NCBI GenBank assembly: GCA_035384965.1
Contig: DAOOJE010000009.1
Coordinates: 1 to 64,000 of the forward strand
DNA: 64,000 bases
Reading direction: 5' to 3'
Origin: JAAYVZ01 sp035384965
GTDB lineage: Bacteria; Acidobacteriota; Thermoanaerobaculia; Thermoanaerobaculales; Thermoanaerobaculaceae
The notes under the pieces are model-generated. The model did no database searches. It saw nothing but the letters and a program-made list of their open reading frames with translations, and was not told the DNA's origin. Below are positions 55,507-64,000 of the stretch, piece after piece; positions within the stretch are counted from its first letter, which is position 1; each line of letters starts with the position of its first letter. The position numbers and the translations under genes are program-made.

Positions 55507-56406
55507 GTGGCCGAGGTCCCGTTCCTGCATGCCGGGGAGGCGTTCTCGCTGGCCGCCGCGCTCGTCTGGGCGGTAGCGGTTGTGCTCTACAAGAAAGTTT
55601 CCGACACCGTCCACCCGATCGCCCTCAACCTCTTCAAGAACGCGTTTTCGCTGGCGCTGTTCGTGCCGACCTCGCTGCTGGCCGGCGGCTCCGGCCTGGG
55701 CTCGATCGCCGGGCGCGACCTCTTCGCCCTCGTGGCCAGTGGAGTCCTCGGCATTGCCATTTCGGACACCTACCTGTTCAAGGCCTTGCAGACGCTCGGC
55801 GCCGGGCTGTACGCCATCGTTGTCTGCCTGTACGTCGGCCTCGTTGTGGCGCTGTCGTTCGTCTTCCTCGGCGAGCGGTTGACGCCGCTGCAGTTCGCGG
55901 GTGTCGCGGTGATCGCCGTCGCCATCGCCGTCGCGGTGTACGAGCCCGACCGCTCGCACCGCGAGCGCCGGCAGGTCCTCCTCGGCCTCGCCTACGGCGT
56001 GGTGGCGATGCTCTCGGTGGCGATCAGCGTCGTGCTCATGAAGAGCGCCCTCGGCCGGGTCGCGGTCTTCGACACGATCGTCTTGCGCGTCGGTTCGGGG
56101 TTCGTGGCGCTGCTGCCGTTCGCGGTCGGGCGCGCCGGCGGGCGCGTGCTCGCGACGCTGCGCGGGCCGCACTGGACCAGCATGCTGTGGGGTTCGTTCC
56201 TCGGCATGTACGGTGCGACGCTGCTGTGGGTGCTCGGGATGAAGTACACCCTCGCCTCGGTTGCATCCTCCCTCAACCAGCTTTCGAACGTGTTCGTGTT
56301 CGTGCTCGCCGTGCTCTTCCTGCACGAGCGCCTGACCGCCCGCAAGGTGGCAGGCATCCTCGTCGCCACCGCCGGCGCCATGCTCGTGATCCTGGGCACT
56401 CGTTGA
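55507..56406 (+). CDS. EamA/DMT-superfamily transporter
   Basis: 299-aa inner-membrane protein with two repeated five-helix EamA units (about 5-145 and 155-295); the repeat ends LSFVFLGERLTPLQFAGVAVIAVAI and LAVLFLHERLTARKVAGILVATAGAML match each other. Substrate not predictable (metabolite or amino acid efflux in known members). I prefer GTG 55507 to TTG 55498 because of the promoter just upstream. Confidence 0.85.
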   Translation: MAEVPFLHAGEAFSLAAALVWAVAVVLYKKVSDTVHPIALNLFKNAFSLALFVPTSLLAGGSGLGSIAGRDLFALVASGVLGIAISDTYLFKALQTLGAGLYAIVVCLYVGLVVALSFVFLGERLTPLQFAGVAVIAVAIAVAVYEPDRSHRERRQVLLGLAYGVVAMLSVAISVVLMKSALGRVAVFDTIVLRVGSGFVALLPFAVGRAGGRVLATLRGPHWTSMLWGSFLGMYGATLLWVLGMKYTLASVASSLNQLSNVFVFVLAVLFLHERLTARKVAGILVATAGAMLVILGTR

Positions 56407-56452
56407 CAGCAGTTGGAGCTCGGCGAGGCCGAATCAGGTTCCCGCGTCGCTA

Positions 56453-57616
56453 CTACTTCGCAACCGCCGCAGTCCCTGACCCCGCAAGCGACTGCTGCAT
56501 GAGCCAGTCTGGGGCACGTTCCACCCAGCGCGGCGACGCCCCAGGTGCCACAGGAAACACCCAGAAACCCGTCTCCGTAACGGCCAGTTGATCGAAGAAC
56601 CCACCGCCTTCCGCTCGAATCGCAATCCGCCAGCAAGGACCTTCGGAGCCGACGAAGAATACGTCCAGAACCTGGTCGTCTGTAGCCACTCCTCGGTTGA
56701 GAAGCGCAAACACGACGCCTCTTCGGACGACAATGTCGCGCACGGTCATCTTCGCGGTTATCGCCTTGAAACCTGCCGCTGCCTCTGGCAAGAGGCCGGG
56801 TGGTGGCTCCTTCGGGGTCTCGCCACTGAACGAGACCTCCGCGCGATGTGTGTCGCTGGTCCACTCCTCACGAACCTCGCCCGAAGGAGAAACCTGCCTC
56901 AGTCGGTACAGCCTGTGACGATCCGCGACCCAGAAAACCTCTTCGTTCTCGTCTGCGGACATCGCAAGGTCTTGGGTTAGACCCAAGGAGAGATCGTCCG
57001 CTCCCTCGGCTTTATCTGGTGCCAGTGCCTCGGAAAGCACCTCCCCTTTGAAGCTCACCCTCATCAGCAGGGACTCCTTCCTGGCCATCCTGGGATCCGT
57101 TCCCGCCCGCCTTCCGAACTCGATTGGAACCCTAGCTATGAGGAGCTCTCCCTTGGCGAAGGCAATGCCCGTCCCAAAGGTCGGCAGCTCGAACGCCGCC
57201 TGCACCTTCTTCCTATCAAACACCCTCACTGTGCCACGGTTGAGGAACGCGAAGGTCTCCCCACGGCGGTCACATGAGAACCCCGAGACTGCAGTAGCGA
57301 CCTCCTTCGCGAGGTCCCAATCAGGGGTAACCCAGGAATCTCGCCTGTCGCCGTTCGGGGCGAAGACATCGACCCTCCCAGCGGATGGGCTGAAAACATA
57401 GATGTTGTCCTTGCCATCCTGGGCCACGAGCATCCCGCGCTCCCACCGAGTGTTCTCCAGTGGGCGGTTGCTGGCCGTCTCGCTGATGCGGTATTCCCCC
57501 CAACCGCGGACGCCCTTAGCCCAGTCGGGCCGCTCGCTTGGGCCGACGCCCTGTGCAGCAAGGACCGACGCCGACAAGACGACCAGTGCAAAACAGCAAG
57601 ACACACGCTGTGCCAT
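56453..57616 (-). CDS. Secreted hypothetical protein with beta-propeller-like sequence
   Basis: 387-aa exported protein; ATG 57616 with GGAGG 7 nt upstream and signal peptide MAQRVSCCFALVVLSASVLAAQ. The body has recurring strand patterns of the six-bladed NHL/TolB type (DGKDNIYVFSPSAGRVDVFAPNGD, RRGETFAFLNRGTVRVFDRK, VFWVADRHRLYRLRQVSPSGE). No catalytic motif is recognised. The gene and its surroundings (about 56400-58150) have noticeably lower GC and looser third-position bias than the rest of the window, which suggests acquisition. Confidence 0.65.
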   Translation of the reverse strand: MAQRVSCCFALVVLSASVLAAQGVGPSERPDWAKGVRGWGEYRISETASNRPLENTRWERGMLVAQDGKDNIYVFSPSAGRVDVFAPNGDRRDSWVTPDWDLAKEVATAVSGFSCDRRGETFAFLNRGTVRVFDRKKVQAAFELPTFGTGIAFAKGELLIARVPIEFGRRAGTDPRMARKESLLMRVSFKGEVLSEALAPDKAEGADDLSLGLTQDLAMSADENEEVFWVADRHRLYRLRQVSPSGEVREEWTSDTHRAEVSFSGETPKEPPPGLLPEAAAGFKAITAKMTVRDIVVRRGVVFALLNRGVATDDQVLDVFFVGSEGPCWRIAIRAEGGGFFDQLAVTETGFWVFPVAPGASPRWVERAPDWLMQQSLAGSGTAAVAK

Positions 57617-57812
57617 CGCATCCTCCAGGTACCTCAACTGAGGCAAACCCCAGCATGGAGTCCCACCAGCGCCAGTAGAACGTTCAGCTCGAAGTCATGT
57701 TGAGATCGCTTAGGATCAGTCACACTGGTAGAAGACATGACCTCTCAGCTCGCCCACGCGTCGTCAAAGATCAGACAGATGCAGCCGCACGGGGGCGCTG
57801 GGACACAGCTCG
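57617..57812. other. Intergenic, lower-GC, no supported gene
   Basis: Upstream region of the secreted protein. Short frames are present but without ribosome-binding sites or family signals. Confidence 0.4.
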
Positions 57813-57914
57813 TTATCGGCCCGCATTCAACCCAGGGTTGGCGGCTCGTCCGCCTGCCGTGAGGCAGATTACGACCGCGACGAGAATGAGCGCAATACCG
57901 AGGGTCTTCTTCAT
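57813..57914 (-). CDS. Small exported peptide (33 aa)
   Basis: Reads MKKTLGIALILVAVVICLTA then GGRAANPGLNAGR and a TAA stop. It is a near-complete signal peptide or single membrane helix with a tiny polar tail. Start ATG 57914 or ATG 57920 (MLMKK); a GAAGAAGAAGAG tract precedes them. It resembles the N-terminus of small single-helix families but I cannot name one. Below usual gene-caller limits. Confidence 0.45.
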   Translation of the reverse strand: MKKTLGIALILVAVVICLTAGGRAANPGLNAGR

Positions 57915-57920
57915 GAGCAT

Positions 57921-58170
57921 CTCTTCTTCTTCCAGCCTGTTTCCTAAGAACGTCCAGCGACCTTGACCTATCCTACAAGTGGGAGTCGAGTCATGTCAAG
58001 ACTCCTCTTCCACACGGAAACGCACACACGGGCTTGCTTCGAAATCGCAAGTGACGCATTTGGGGGGGATGTTGCCCCTCGTACGGGGGCTCGCGGAGCT
58101 TGAACGTCGGAAACACACGGCACCGAAGTGTGGGGTTGACATAGGCGCTATCACACGCCCTGTAGGAATC
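57921..58170. other. Gap before transposase remnant
   Basis: No supported gene. A TTGACA at 58136-58141 could be the old transposase promoter. A stretch beginning CCGAAGTGTG near 58123 resembles the inverted complement of sequence at 58970-58993, a possible left end of the insertion sequence. Confidence 0.35.
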
Positions 58171-58943
58171 ATGTACCTGTGGGCCACCTCCCGCACCAAC
58201 AAGGACGGCTCCCAGGCCGCCTACGTGCAGCTCGCGCGCACAACAGCCGCGACCCCAAGACCCACACCCCCAAGGCCGAGATCTTCTTCCACTTCGGCCG
58301 CCGCGAGGAGGTCGATCTCGAGGCGCTGCGCCGGCTGGTCCGCTCGATCACCCGCTTGTTGGGTCCCGAGGACGAGCTCAAGGCGGCGGCCTCGGCGGTC
58401 GAGGGCCAGCCGGTCCGCTTCATCGAGAGCCGTCCCATGGGTGAAGCCTGGCGGCTGCGGGGGGTGTGGGAGCGGCTGCAGATCGACCGGGCGAAGGTGA
58501 AGGCCGAGGAGCGGCTGGATGGGAAGTATCTGATTGTGACGAGCGACGACTCGCTCTCGCCGGAAGACGTGGCACTGGGCTACACGCAGTTGGCCGAGGT
58601 CGAGCGGGCGTGGCGGACGATGCAGTCGGAGCTCGAAATCCGGCCGATGCACCACCGCAAGGCGGAGCGCATGCGGGCGCACGTGCTGCTGTGCTGGCTG
58701 GCGTTGCTGCTGGTGCGGCTGATCGAGGTGACGTGCACGCAGACGTGGCCGCGGGTCCGCCAGGAGATGGACCGGCTGCACCGAGGGGTATTCGAAACCA
58801 GGTCGGGCCGGTTCGTGCAGCGCACGGAGCTGACGGCGCTGCAGCACGAATACCTCAAGGCGATGCAGGTGGCGCCGCCGCCGCGGTTCGAGCGGATCGA
58901 GGCGAAGGCGCGGCGAAAGGCCAGCGCCAAGGCTACGGCGTAG
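58171..58943 (+). pseudogene. IS1634-family (IS4 superfamily) transposase remnant
   Basis: The start MYLWATSRTNKDGSQAAYVQLA is typical of IS1634 transposases. A frameshift near 58235 shifts the reading to AHNSRDPKTHTPKAEIFFHFGRREEVDLEALRRLVRS. After GEAWRLRGVWERLQIDRAKV the central DDE catalytic region, normally a few hundred residues, is missing. The frame resumes in the conserved C-terminus (DGKYLIVTSDDSLSPEDVAL, VERAWRTMQSELEIRPMHHRKAERMRAHVLLCWLALLL). It cannot be active. Confidence 0.85.
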
Positions 58944-59467
58944 GCAGACGGCGCCCGCAGAGCCTCTGGCTGTAGTCACACGCGCACATTTCGGAAAAGG
59001 GTCGATTCGTCAATGCTGGTGCGTCTTGGCACCCGCTCGCGCGTGACCACCCGTGTGAAAGACGGGCAAGACTGAGGAGGAGACTCGGAAAGTCGACTGG
59101 ATGCATGGAGTGGCGACGATCCCTGTCCCAGGCTGGGAGGTTGGTCCTTCCCGGGCCCAGTGCAATCATCAGCACCTCAATCTGCCGGACGGTTGTGGCC
59201 GTCGCTACAGTGAGATCCTCCGGGGAGGCATACTCGCAGTGAGCCTACTCGAGGGTGGGCCTTCACGGCTCGAAAGAGACGCTGTCAAGCCGCAGGAAAC
59301 GGGGCACTCAGCGTCGGTTTCCGTCCCGAACGGGGGCCAGCCGGGATACCGGGCGGCGCGTGCCTCTGCGGTCCGCCGTCCTTAGCCGGTGACGCCGGCG
59401 CCCGTCGTAGCGCCCGAGCGAAAACCGTGGAGAATGGACCCCGGCCCTCGAGGGGAGGACGACCGGA
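58944..59467. other. Gap after transposase remnant
   Basis: About 520 nt of mixed composition with no supported gene. The first 50 nt may contain the right end of the insertion sequence. A GGGGAGG ribosome-binding site for the lipoprotein gene is at the far end. Confidence 0.4.
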
Positions 59468-60624
59468 ATGCTCACACCTGCATCATTGCCAAGGGTCCGC
59501 CACAGGAAACGGCTTCTCCGCGTCGCGGTGCTCTCCGCCTTCGTCGCCCTCTCCGCCTGCTTCGAGCAGCCGGTGGCGGAGCGGGTCCACCTGTGCTTCC
59601 TGCCGGGGGCGGCTTCGTCGTCACTGCGGCGGCGGTGGTGCACAAGGAGAGCTACCCGGCGACGAACCCGGCGCTCGACCGTCGGCTCGCCGAGGCGCGG
59701 GCCGACTACGCGGCCGGGTGGGCGTCGTGGAGTCCCCGGTTCGAGGAGCTGGACCCGGCGCAGGAGCGGCTCGAGCTGCAGCGCGTCTCGGGCGAAGTGT
59801 CGCGGGTCGTCCGCCAGGCGCTCGCCCGTGACCCGCAAGGGCTGGCCGGCTTCTTCTCGTTCACCGACGTGCAGTGCCAGCTCGAGCAGCAGCCCGGCTG
59901 GAGCGAGTTGAGCCTGTTCACGCGCGGCTCGAGCCGCGCCTCGGCGGCCGAGCGCCGGCGAATGGAGCGCGCCCTCGCCGACTGGAGCGCCGTCCTCTCC
60001 CGCTACCTCGCCGCGGTGGGCGACCTCTACCGGTATCTCGAGCTCCATCCCGACCGTGCCGAGCCGTGCCTCGGGGAGCTACTCGGAGTCAGCGACAGGG
60101 ACAAGGGCTGGGAGTTCGACGCCGCCGAGAAGGCGCTGCTTGAGGCCGCGAGCGGCGCCATGCAGGAGGCGGTGAAGGTCCTGCAGGTGCCCTCCGGCGA
60201 GGCGTACTCGCTCGACGAGCTGTCGCGGCGCGTCTTCGACCCGTTCCCGGCCGCGACCACCGTCTCCCTGCCGGCGGAGCCGGGCGAGATCGAGGGGTTC
60301 GTGGCGAGGCCGGACGGCACATTCGAGGTCCCGGCGCTGTCGATGTGGGAAGCCATGGCGCGGCTCGAGGGCGAGTGGCTCGCGCCCGACCCGCTAGTGG
60401 CGGTGGTGCGGCACTCGCTGTGCGAGACGTGCGAGGGCGAGTTCCCGCTCGGCGCGTTCCTCGGGCTGCCGCGCTCGGCCGCCGCCGTGATGCCCTCCGC
60501 GCGCGACCTCAATGCGGCGCTCGGCCGCCAGCTCCAGCCGGCGCCGGCGTACCGTCTGCGCTGGCCGAGCCGCGAGTGGCCGCAGGGCGACACGTTCGAC
60601 TGGCGCACCGTGGATTGTCCGTAG
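59468..60624 (+). CDS. Putative lipoprotein, frameshifted in a G-run
   Basis: ATG 59468 after GGGGAGG gives a basic N-terminus and lipobox LSAC (RLLRVAVLSAFVALSACFEQ), so an outer- or inner-membrane lipoprotein. The signal frame runs to RVHLCFLPGA and then degenerates, while the frame one base away continues as a well-biased sequence (GGFVVTAAAVVHKESYPATN ... TFDWRTVDCP) to the stop at 60624. They join if the five-G run at 59605-59609 had one more G. The body (about 340 aa) is helical and Glu/Arg-rich with paired Cys (SLCETCEGEF). I recognise no family. Sequencing error, phase variation or true decay are all possible. Confidence 0.65.
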
Positions 60625-60676
60625 CATTCACACGGCCTGGCACGACGCGCAAGGCACGAGGCACGAGCGCCGCCCG

Positions 60677-60785
60677 CCCACCCGGCGCGGCCCGGAGGTC
60701 CGCGCCCACCATTGGGCCGGCGGCGCTCCCGAGCGCGGTGCGACGCAGTGGTTGGCGCGGACGTCCCCGGCCGCGCCAGGGCGGG
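60677..60785. repeat. Dispersed inverted-repeat element, copy B
   Basis: Matches 46062-46170 over 109 nt without gaps and about 12 mismatches. It sits between the convergent lipoprotein and asnB genes, directly after a CACGAGGCACGAG short repeat. The inverted arms are intact here too. Confidence 0.85.
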
Positions 60786-60797
60786 GAGGGGGGGAGG

Positions 60798-62639
60798 CTA
60801 CGAGGCCCAGCGGCGAAGCCAGTGCTCGAGGGTGACGAGGGTGTACACGGCACGGGCGGCGCGCTCGCGGTCGGGGCGGCGCTGCCAGTTGCCCCACGCC
60901 TTCCGCCGCTCGACCGGCGCGAGCGCCGAGAGCGCCGCCTGCGGGTCCTCGAGCACCGTCCGCACCTCGCCCCCCCACGGCCCGGCGAGCCACGCGGCAA
61001 GCGGCGGCTCGAAGCCGCGCTTGGGCGCCTCGCGCACCTCATCGGGCAGCAGCCCGGCGGCGAGCGCCCGCAGCACCGCCTTGGTGCGCCGCCCGGCGAG
61101 CAGCGCCTCGACTGGAAACGTCGCGCACAGCTCGATCACCTCCTGATCGAGCAGCGGCGAGCGCGCCTCGAGCGAGACCGCCATCGTCGCCCGGTCCATC
61201 TTGGGCAGCAGGTCGCCCGGCAAGCAGAACCCGAGGTCGAGCGCCCGCACCGCTCCGAAGGTGTCCCCGCCCGTCGAGGTGAAGCCCAGTGCCAGAGGGA
61301 GCGACGGTGCCGGCGCCTCGTCGAGCAGCGCCGCGACCTCGGCTGGTGAGAGCTTGACCGGCCCCCACTCCATGTACGGGTCGGCGCCGGGGGCGAGCCC
61401 CGCGGACAGGCGGTGCGCCCAGTCCCGCCGCTGCCGCCGCAGCGGCAGGCGCGCTGCCACGGCCGCCCCGGCAAAGGCGGCCAGCCGCGCGCCCGGCCGG
61501 TCGCGCAGGTGCGCCGCCAAGTGACGGCGATACCCCGCCAGCGCTTCGTCCCCCCCGTCGCCGTTGAGCACGACCGTGGCGTAGCCGCGCGCTGCGTGCG
61601 CGACGAGCAGGGTTGGCAGGCAGGAGGGGTCCGCCAGCGGCTCGTCGAACACCGTGGCGAGCCCTTCCAGCAGCGGCACGCTGGCCTCGGCCCCGACCTG
61701 GACCACCTCCAGCCTCACGCCGGCCTTCTCGGCCGTGGCGCGCGCCAGCCCCACCTCGCTCGGTGCGCCCGCCATCTCGACGCACAGTGCCCGCAGGTCC
61801 GCCCGGTGGCGAGCCGCCAGAGCCGCCACCACCCCCGAGTCGAGGCCGCCCGAAAGAAACACCGCCAGCGGCACGTCGGCCCGCAACCGCAACCGCACCG
61901 CCTCCTCGAGCGCCGCTCGCAGGCGCTGCGCCGCCTCCTCCACACCGAGCCCGAGGCGCGGCTCGAGGCGCACCTCCCAGTAGCGCTGCTGCCTGATCTC
62001 GCCGGAGGCGAGGTCGAGCTGCAACCACGACCCGGGGGGCAGCTTCTGCACCCCTTGCGCGATGCACTGCTTTTCGGGCACGAACCCCCACTGCAGGAAC
62101 GCCCGCAGCGCCCCGGGGTCGACCGCCGGCCGCTGCGGCAGCGCGGCGCGCAGCGCCTTGAGCTCGGAGGCAAAGACCAGCCCGCCCTCCGGCCGCGCCC
62201 AGTACAGCGGTTTCTTGCCCACGCGGTCGCGCGCCAGGAACAGGCAGCGCCGCCCCTCATCCACGAGTGCCAGGGCGAACATGCCGCGCAGGCGGCCGAG
62301 CATGGCCGGGCCGAGTTCCTCCCACAGGTGCACGAGCACCTCGGTGTCGCCCTGCGAGCGCAGCGTGTGCCCGCGCCCGCCAAGCTCCTGCCGCAGTTCG
62401 CGGTAGTTGTAGATCTCGCCGTTGAGAACCGCCTGCACGCGGCCGTCCTCGTTCGCCACCGGCTGGTCCCCGCTCACGAGGTCGATGATGGCGAGCCGCC
62501 GCACCCCGATCGCCCACCCCGGACCGGCTGCCAGCCCCTCGGCGTCCGGCCCGCGGTGCATGAGCTGGTCGAGCATCGCCCGTGTGCGCTTCCCGCCGCT
62601 CGCGTGCGGCAGCCCGGCCAACCCGGCTATGCCGCACAT
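60798..62639 (-). CDS. asnB: Asparagine synthetase, glutamine-hydrolysing
   Basis: 613-aa class II glutamine amidotransferase plus synthetase. The N-terminal nucleophile Cys is in MCGIAGLAG, with HRGPDAEG, VLNGEIYNY and a GDTEVL loop. The synthetase domain has the pyrophosphate loop FLSGGLDSGVVAAL, LNGDGGDEALAGYRRH and MDRATMAVSLEARSPLLD. Besides Asn biosynthesis, members near glycan genes can amidate exopolysaccharide components, but no such genes adjoin. ATG 62639 is required for the Cys2 N-terminus; its ribosome-binding site is weak. Divergent from the symporter gene. Confidence 0.93.
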   Translation of the reverse strand: MCGIAGLAGLPHASGGKRTRAMLDQLMHRGPDAEGLAAGPGWAIGVRRLAIIDLVSGDQPVANEDGRVQAVLNGEIYNYRELRQELGGRGHTLRSQGDTEVLVHLWEELGPAMLGRLRGMFALALVDEGRRCLFLARDRVGKKPLYWARPEGGLVFASELKALRAALPQRPAVDPGALRAFLQWGFVPEKQCIAQGVQKLPPGSWLQLDLASGEIRQQRYWEVRLEPRLGLGVEEAAQRLRAALEEAVRLRLRADVPLAVFLSGGLDSGVVAALAARHRADLRALCVEMAGAPSEVGLARATAEKAGVRLEVVQVGAEASVPLLEGLATVFDEPLADPSCLPTLLVAHAARGYATVVLNGDGGDEALAGYRRHLAAHLRDRPGARLAAFAGAAVAARLPLRRQRRDWAHRLSAGLAPGADPYMEWGPVKLSPAEVAALLDEAPAPSLPLALGFTSTGGDTFGAVRALDLGFCLPGDLLPKMDRATMAVSLEARSPLLDQEVIELCATFPVEALLAGRRTKAVLRALAAGLLPDEVREAPKRGFEPPLAAWLAGPWGGEVRTVLEDPQAALSALAPVERRKAWGNWQRRPDRERAARAVYTLVTLEHWLRRWAS

Positions 62640-62762
62640 GGCGTCCCCAGTCTGGCCCGGGGCCAGAGGCCAGGGGCCCGCGAGAGCGCTTCGGTCTGGG
62701 ACCCGAGCAGCGTTGGCACGGCGGGACGATAGCAGAAAGGGCTGCAGGTACGCCGCCGCGGG

Positions 62763-62791
62763 TTGACGGGCGGCGCGCGCCTCCGTACGCT
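62763..62791 (+). promoter_or_regulatory. Sigma-70-type promoter for the symporter gene
   Basis: TTGACG (62763-62768), 17-nt spacer, TACGCT (62786-62791). A GAGGGGG ribosome-binding site follows at about 62809-62815 before GTG 62821. Confidence 0.6.
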
Positions 62792-62820
62792 CTGCCGCGA
62801 GCCGTCGCGAGGGGGTGCGT

Positions 62821-64000
62821 GTGAGCGAACGCGAGCGCTGGGCGACACGGATCGGGTTGATCCTGGCCATGGCGGGCAACGCCATCGGCCTCGGCAACTT
62901 CCTCCGCTTCCCGAGGCAGGCGGCGCTGAACGGCGGCGGCGCCTTCATGATCCCGTACTTCTGCGCTCTGCTGCTGCTCGGCATCCCGCTCATGTGGGTC
63001 GAGTGGTCGATCGGCCGGTACGGCGGCCGCCACGGACACGGGACGGCGCCGGGCATGTTCGCCCGCATGTGGCGCCACCCGATGGCCAAGTATTTGGGGG
63101 CGCTCGGGATCGCCATTCCCCTGTGCTTCGTCATGTACTACACCTACATCGAGGGGTGGACGTTCGCCTACGCGTGTTTCTCGGCCGTCAAGCACTACTG
63201 GGGGATCGACACCTTCGCCGAGATGAGCCGATTCCTGGGCGAGTTCCAGGGCAAGGTCGACGTTGCGGCCGGCGCCCACTTCTTCAACGGCGTCGGGACC
63301 GCGCTCACCTTCTACCTGGCCGCCCTCGGCATCAACGTCTGGGTGCTGTGGCACGGCGTCGCACGGGGGATCGAGCGCCTGGCCAAGATCGCCATGCCGC
63401 TGCTGTTCCTGTTCGCCGTGATCCTCGTGGTGCGGGTCATCGTCCTCGGCGCCCCCGATCCGGCGCACCCCGAAAACAGCGTTGCCTCCGGTTTCGCCTA
63501 TCTCTGGAACCCGGACTTCTCGCGGCTCGGAAGCCCCTCGGTGTGGCTCGCCGCCGCCGGGCAGATCTTCTTCACGCTGTCGATCGGCAACGCCTCGATC
63601 CACACCTACGCGTCGTACGTCAAGGACGACGACGACATCGCGCTGACCGGCCTCACCACCTCGGCCACCAACGAGTTCGCCGAGGTCATCCTGGGCGGCT
63701 CGATCGCCATCCCGGTGGCGGTCGCGTTCTTTGGCCTGGCGCAGACCCAGCACATCGCCCAGGCCGGCTCGTTCGACCTCGGGTTCGCGGCGATGCCGCT
63801 CATCTTCCAGAAGATGGGCGTGCTCGGCCCACTCTACGGCACAATGTGGTTCGGGCTACTGTTCTTCGCCGGGATCACCTCCTCGGTGGCGCTCGCTCAG
63901 CCGATGGTCTCGTTCTTCCAGGACGAGTTCCAGTGGCCGCGCAAGCGCGCCGTGGCGCTGACCGGCCTCGCCATGGCCTCGGGCGGCCTGCCGTGCGTGT
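62821..64000 (+). CDS. Sodium:neurotransmitter symporter (SNF/NSS) family, right end cut
   Basis: First 393 codons of an LeuT-fold Na+-coupled transporter. The N-terminal signature is GLILAMAGNAIGLGNFLRFPRQAALNGGGAFMIPYF, with the unwound TM1 residues that bind Na+ and substrate. About eight hydrophobic segments follow, including the GQIFFTLSIGNASIHTYASY segment of TM6. Amino acids or other small amines are the usual substrates. GTG 62821 has a GAGGGGG site and an upstream promoter. The gene continues past 64000. Confidence 0.92.
   Translation, partial: MSERERWATRIGLILAMAGNAIGLGNFLRFPRQAALNGGGAFMIPYFCALLLLGIPLMWVEWSIGRYGGRHGHGTAPGMFARMWRHPMAKYLGALGIAIPLCFVMYYTYIEGWTFAYACFSAVKHYWGIDTFAEMSRFLGEFQGKVDVAAGAHFFNGVGTALTFYLAALGINVWVLWHGVARGIERLAKIAMPLLFLFAVILVVRVIVLGAPDPAHPENSVASGFAYLWNPDFSRLGSPSVWLAAAGQIFFTLSIGNASIHTYASYVKDDDDIALTGLTTSATNEFAEVILGGSIAIPVAVAFFGLAQTQHIAQAGSFDLGFAAMPLIFQKMGVLGPLYGTMWFGLLFFAGITSSVALAQPMVSFFQDEFQWPRKRAVALTGLAMASGGLPCV

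Noticed and set aside
57697..57966. 89-codon plus-strand frame
   Set aside because: No ribosome-binding site or family signal, and it overlaps the more convincing small exported peptide on the other strand.
59101..59385. 94-codon plus-strand frame after the transposase remnant
   Set aside because: Weak codon bias, no motif, no Shine-Dalgarno.

Overview
The window is very GC-rich and densely coded on both strands. Its gene set is that of a Gram-negative, didermic soil or sediment bacterium: two predicted outer-membrane barrels, a secreted beta-propeller, a lipoprotein, a multihaem quinol dehydrogenase and a long Ser/Thr kinase. The mix of many secreted repeat proteins, PcnB-type poly(A) polymerase, sigma-54 regulator, kinase-TPR-WD40 fusion and ADP-forming acyl-CoA ligase is reminiscent of Acidobacteriota (Thermoanaerobaculia-like). 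That is an inference from gene content; no rRNA or other phylogenetic marker was compared.

Layout. 1-3019 (-): an RHS-repeat protein running off the left edge. 3225-3854: a decayed D-Ala-D-Ala dipeptidase. 4113-6278 (-): a secreted Asp-box propeller. 6539-9750 (+): a six-haem NapC/NirT-like cytochrome and an APH-like/P-loop kinase. 9904-12777 (-): a large secreted peptidase-propeller-barrel protein. 12961-16237 (+): metG and a LarA-like racemase. 16453-23434 (-): a small protein, a sigma-54 response regulator, ligA and pcnB in an overlapping run, then a secreted four-repeat protein with its own terminator. 23721-28514 (+): a tightly packed run of flippase-like membrane protein, nrdR, hsp20, lon and a DUF2062 protein, followed by a UDP-xylose-synthase-like gene. 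29615-35013 (-): ferredoxin, ftcD, guaB and a cNMP-binding diguanylate cyclase. 35086-40087 (+): a TPR/cNMP-binding protein and a 1333-aa cyclase-kinase-TPR-WD40 protein. 40131-45875 (-): porin, lactate permease and acyl-CoA ligase/acetyltransferase. 46361-49571 (+): an ABC exporter pair and ExoD. The rest is more accessory: MBL protein, Fe-S nitroreductase, a fused and broken ABC transporter, an AraC/NmrA pair with a clear operator, TerC, EamA, a secreted protein in a lower-GC patch, an IS1634-type transposase remnant, a frameshifted lipoprotein, asnB, and a sodium-symporter gene cut by the right edge.

How parts work together. 33985-40087 looks like one cyclic-nucleotide signalling locus, with a class III cyclase-like domain fused to a kinase beside two different cNMP-binding proteins, one of them a c-di-GMP synthase. 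40131-45875 looks like a lactate/short-chain acid uptake and activation set. Several genes have a sigma-70-type -10 box only 5-8 nt before the start codon and no Shine-Dalgarno, which suggests leaderless transcripts. Two intergenic copies of a 109-nt inverted-repeat element (46062-46170 and 60677-60785, about 89% identical) show that a dispersed structured repeat is present. Five loci show frameshifts, nonsense changes or deletions, so the region is either eroding in places or carries sequencing errors.
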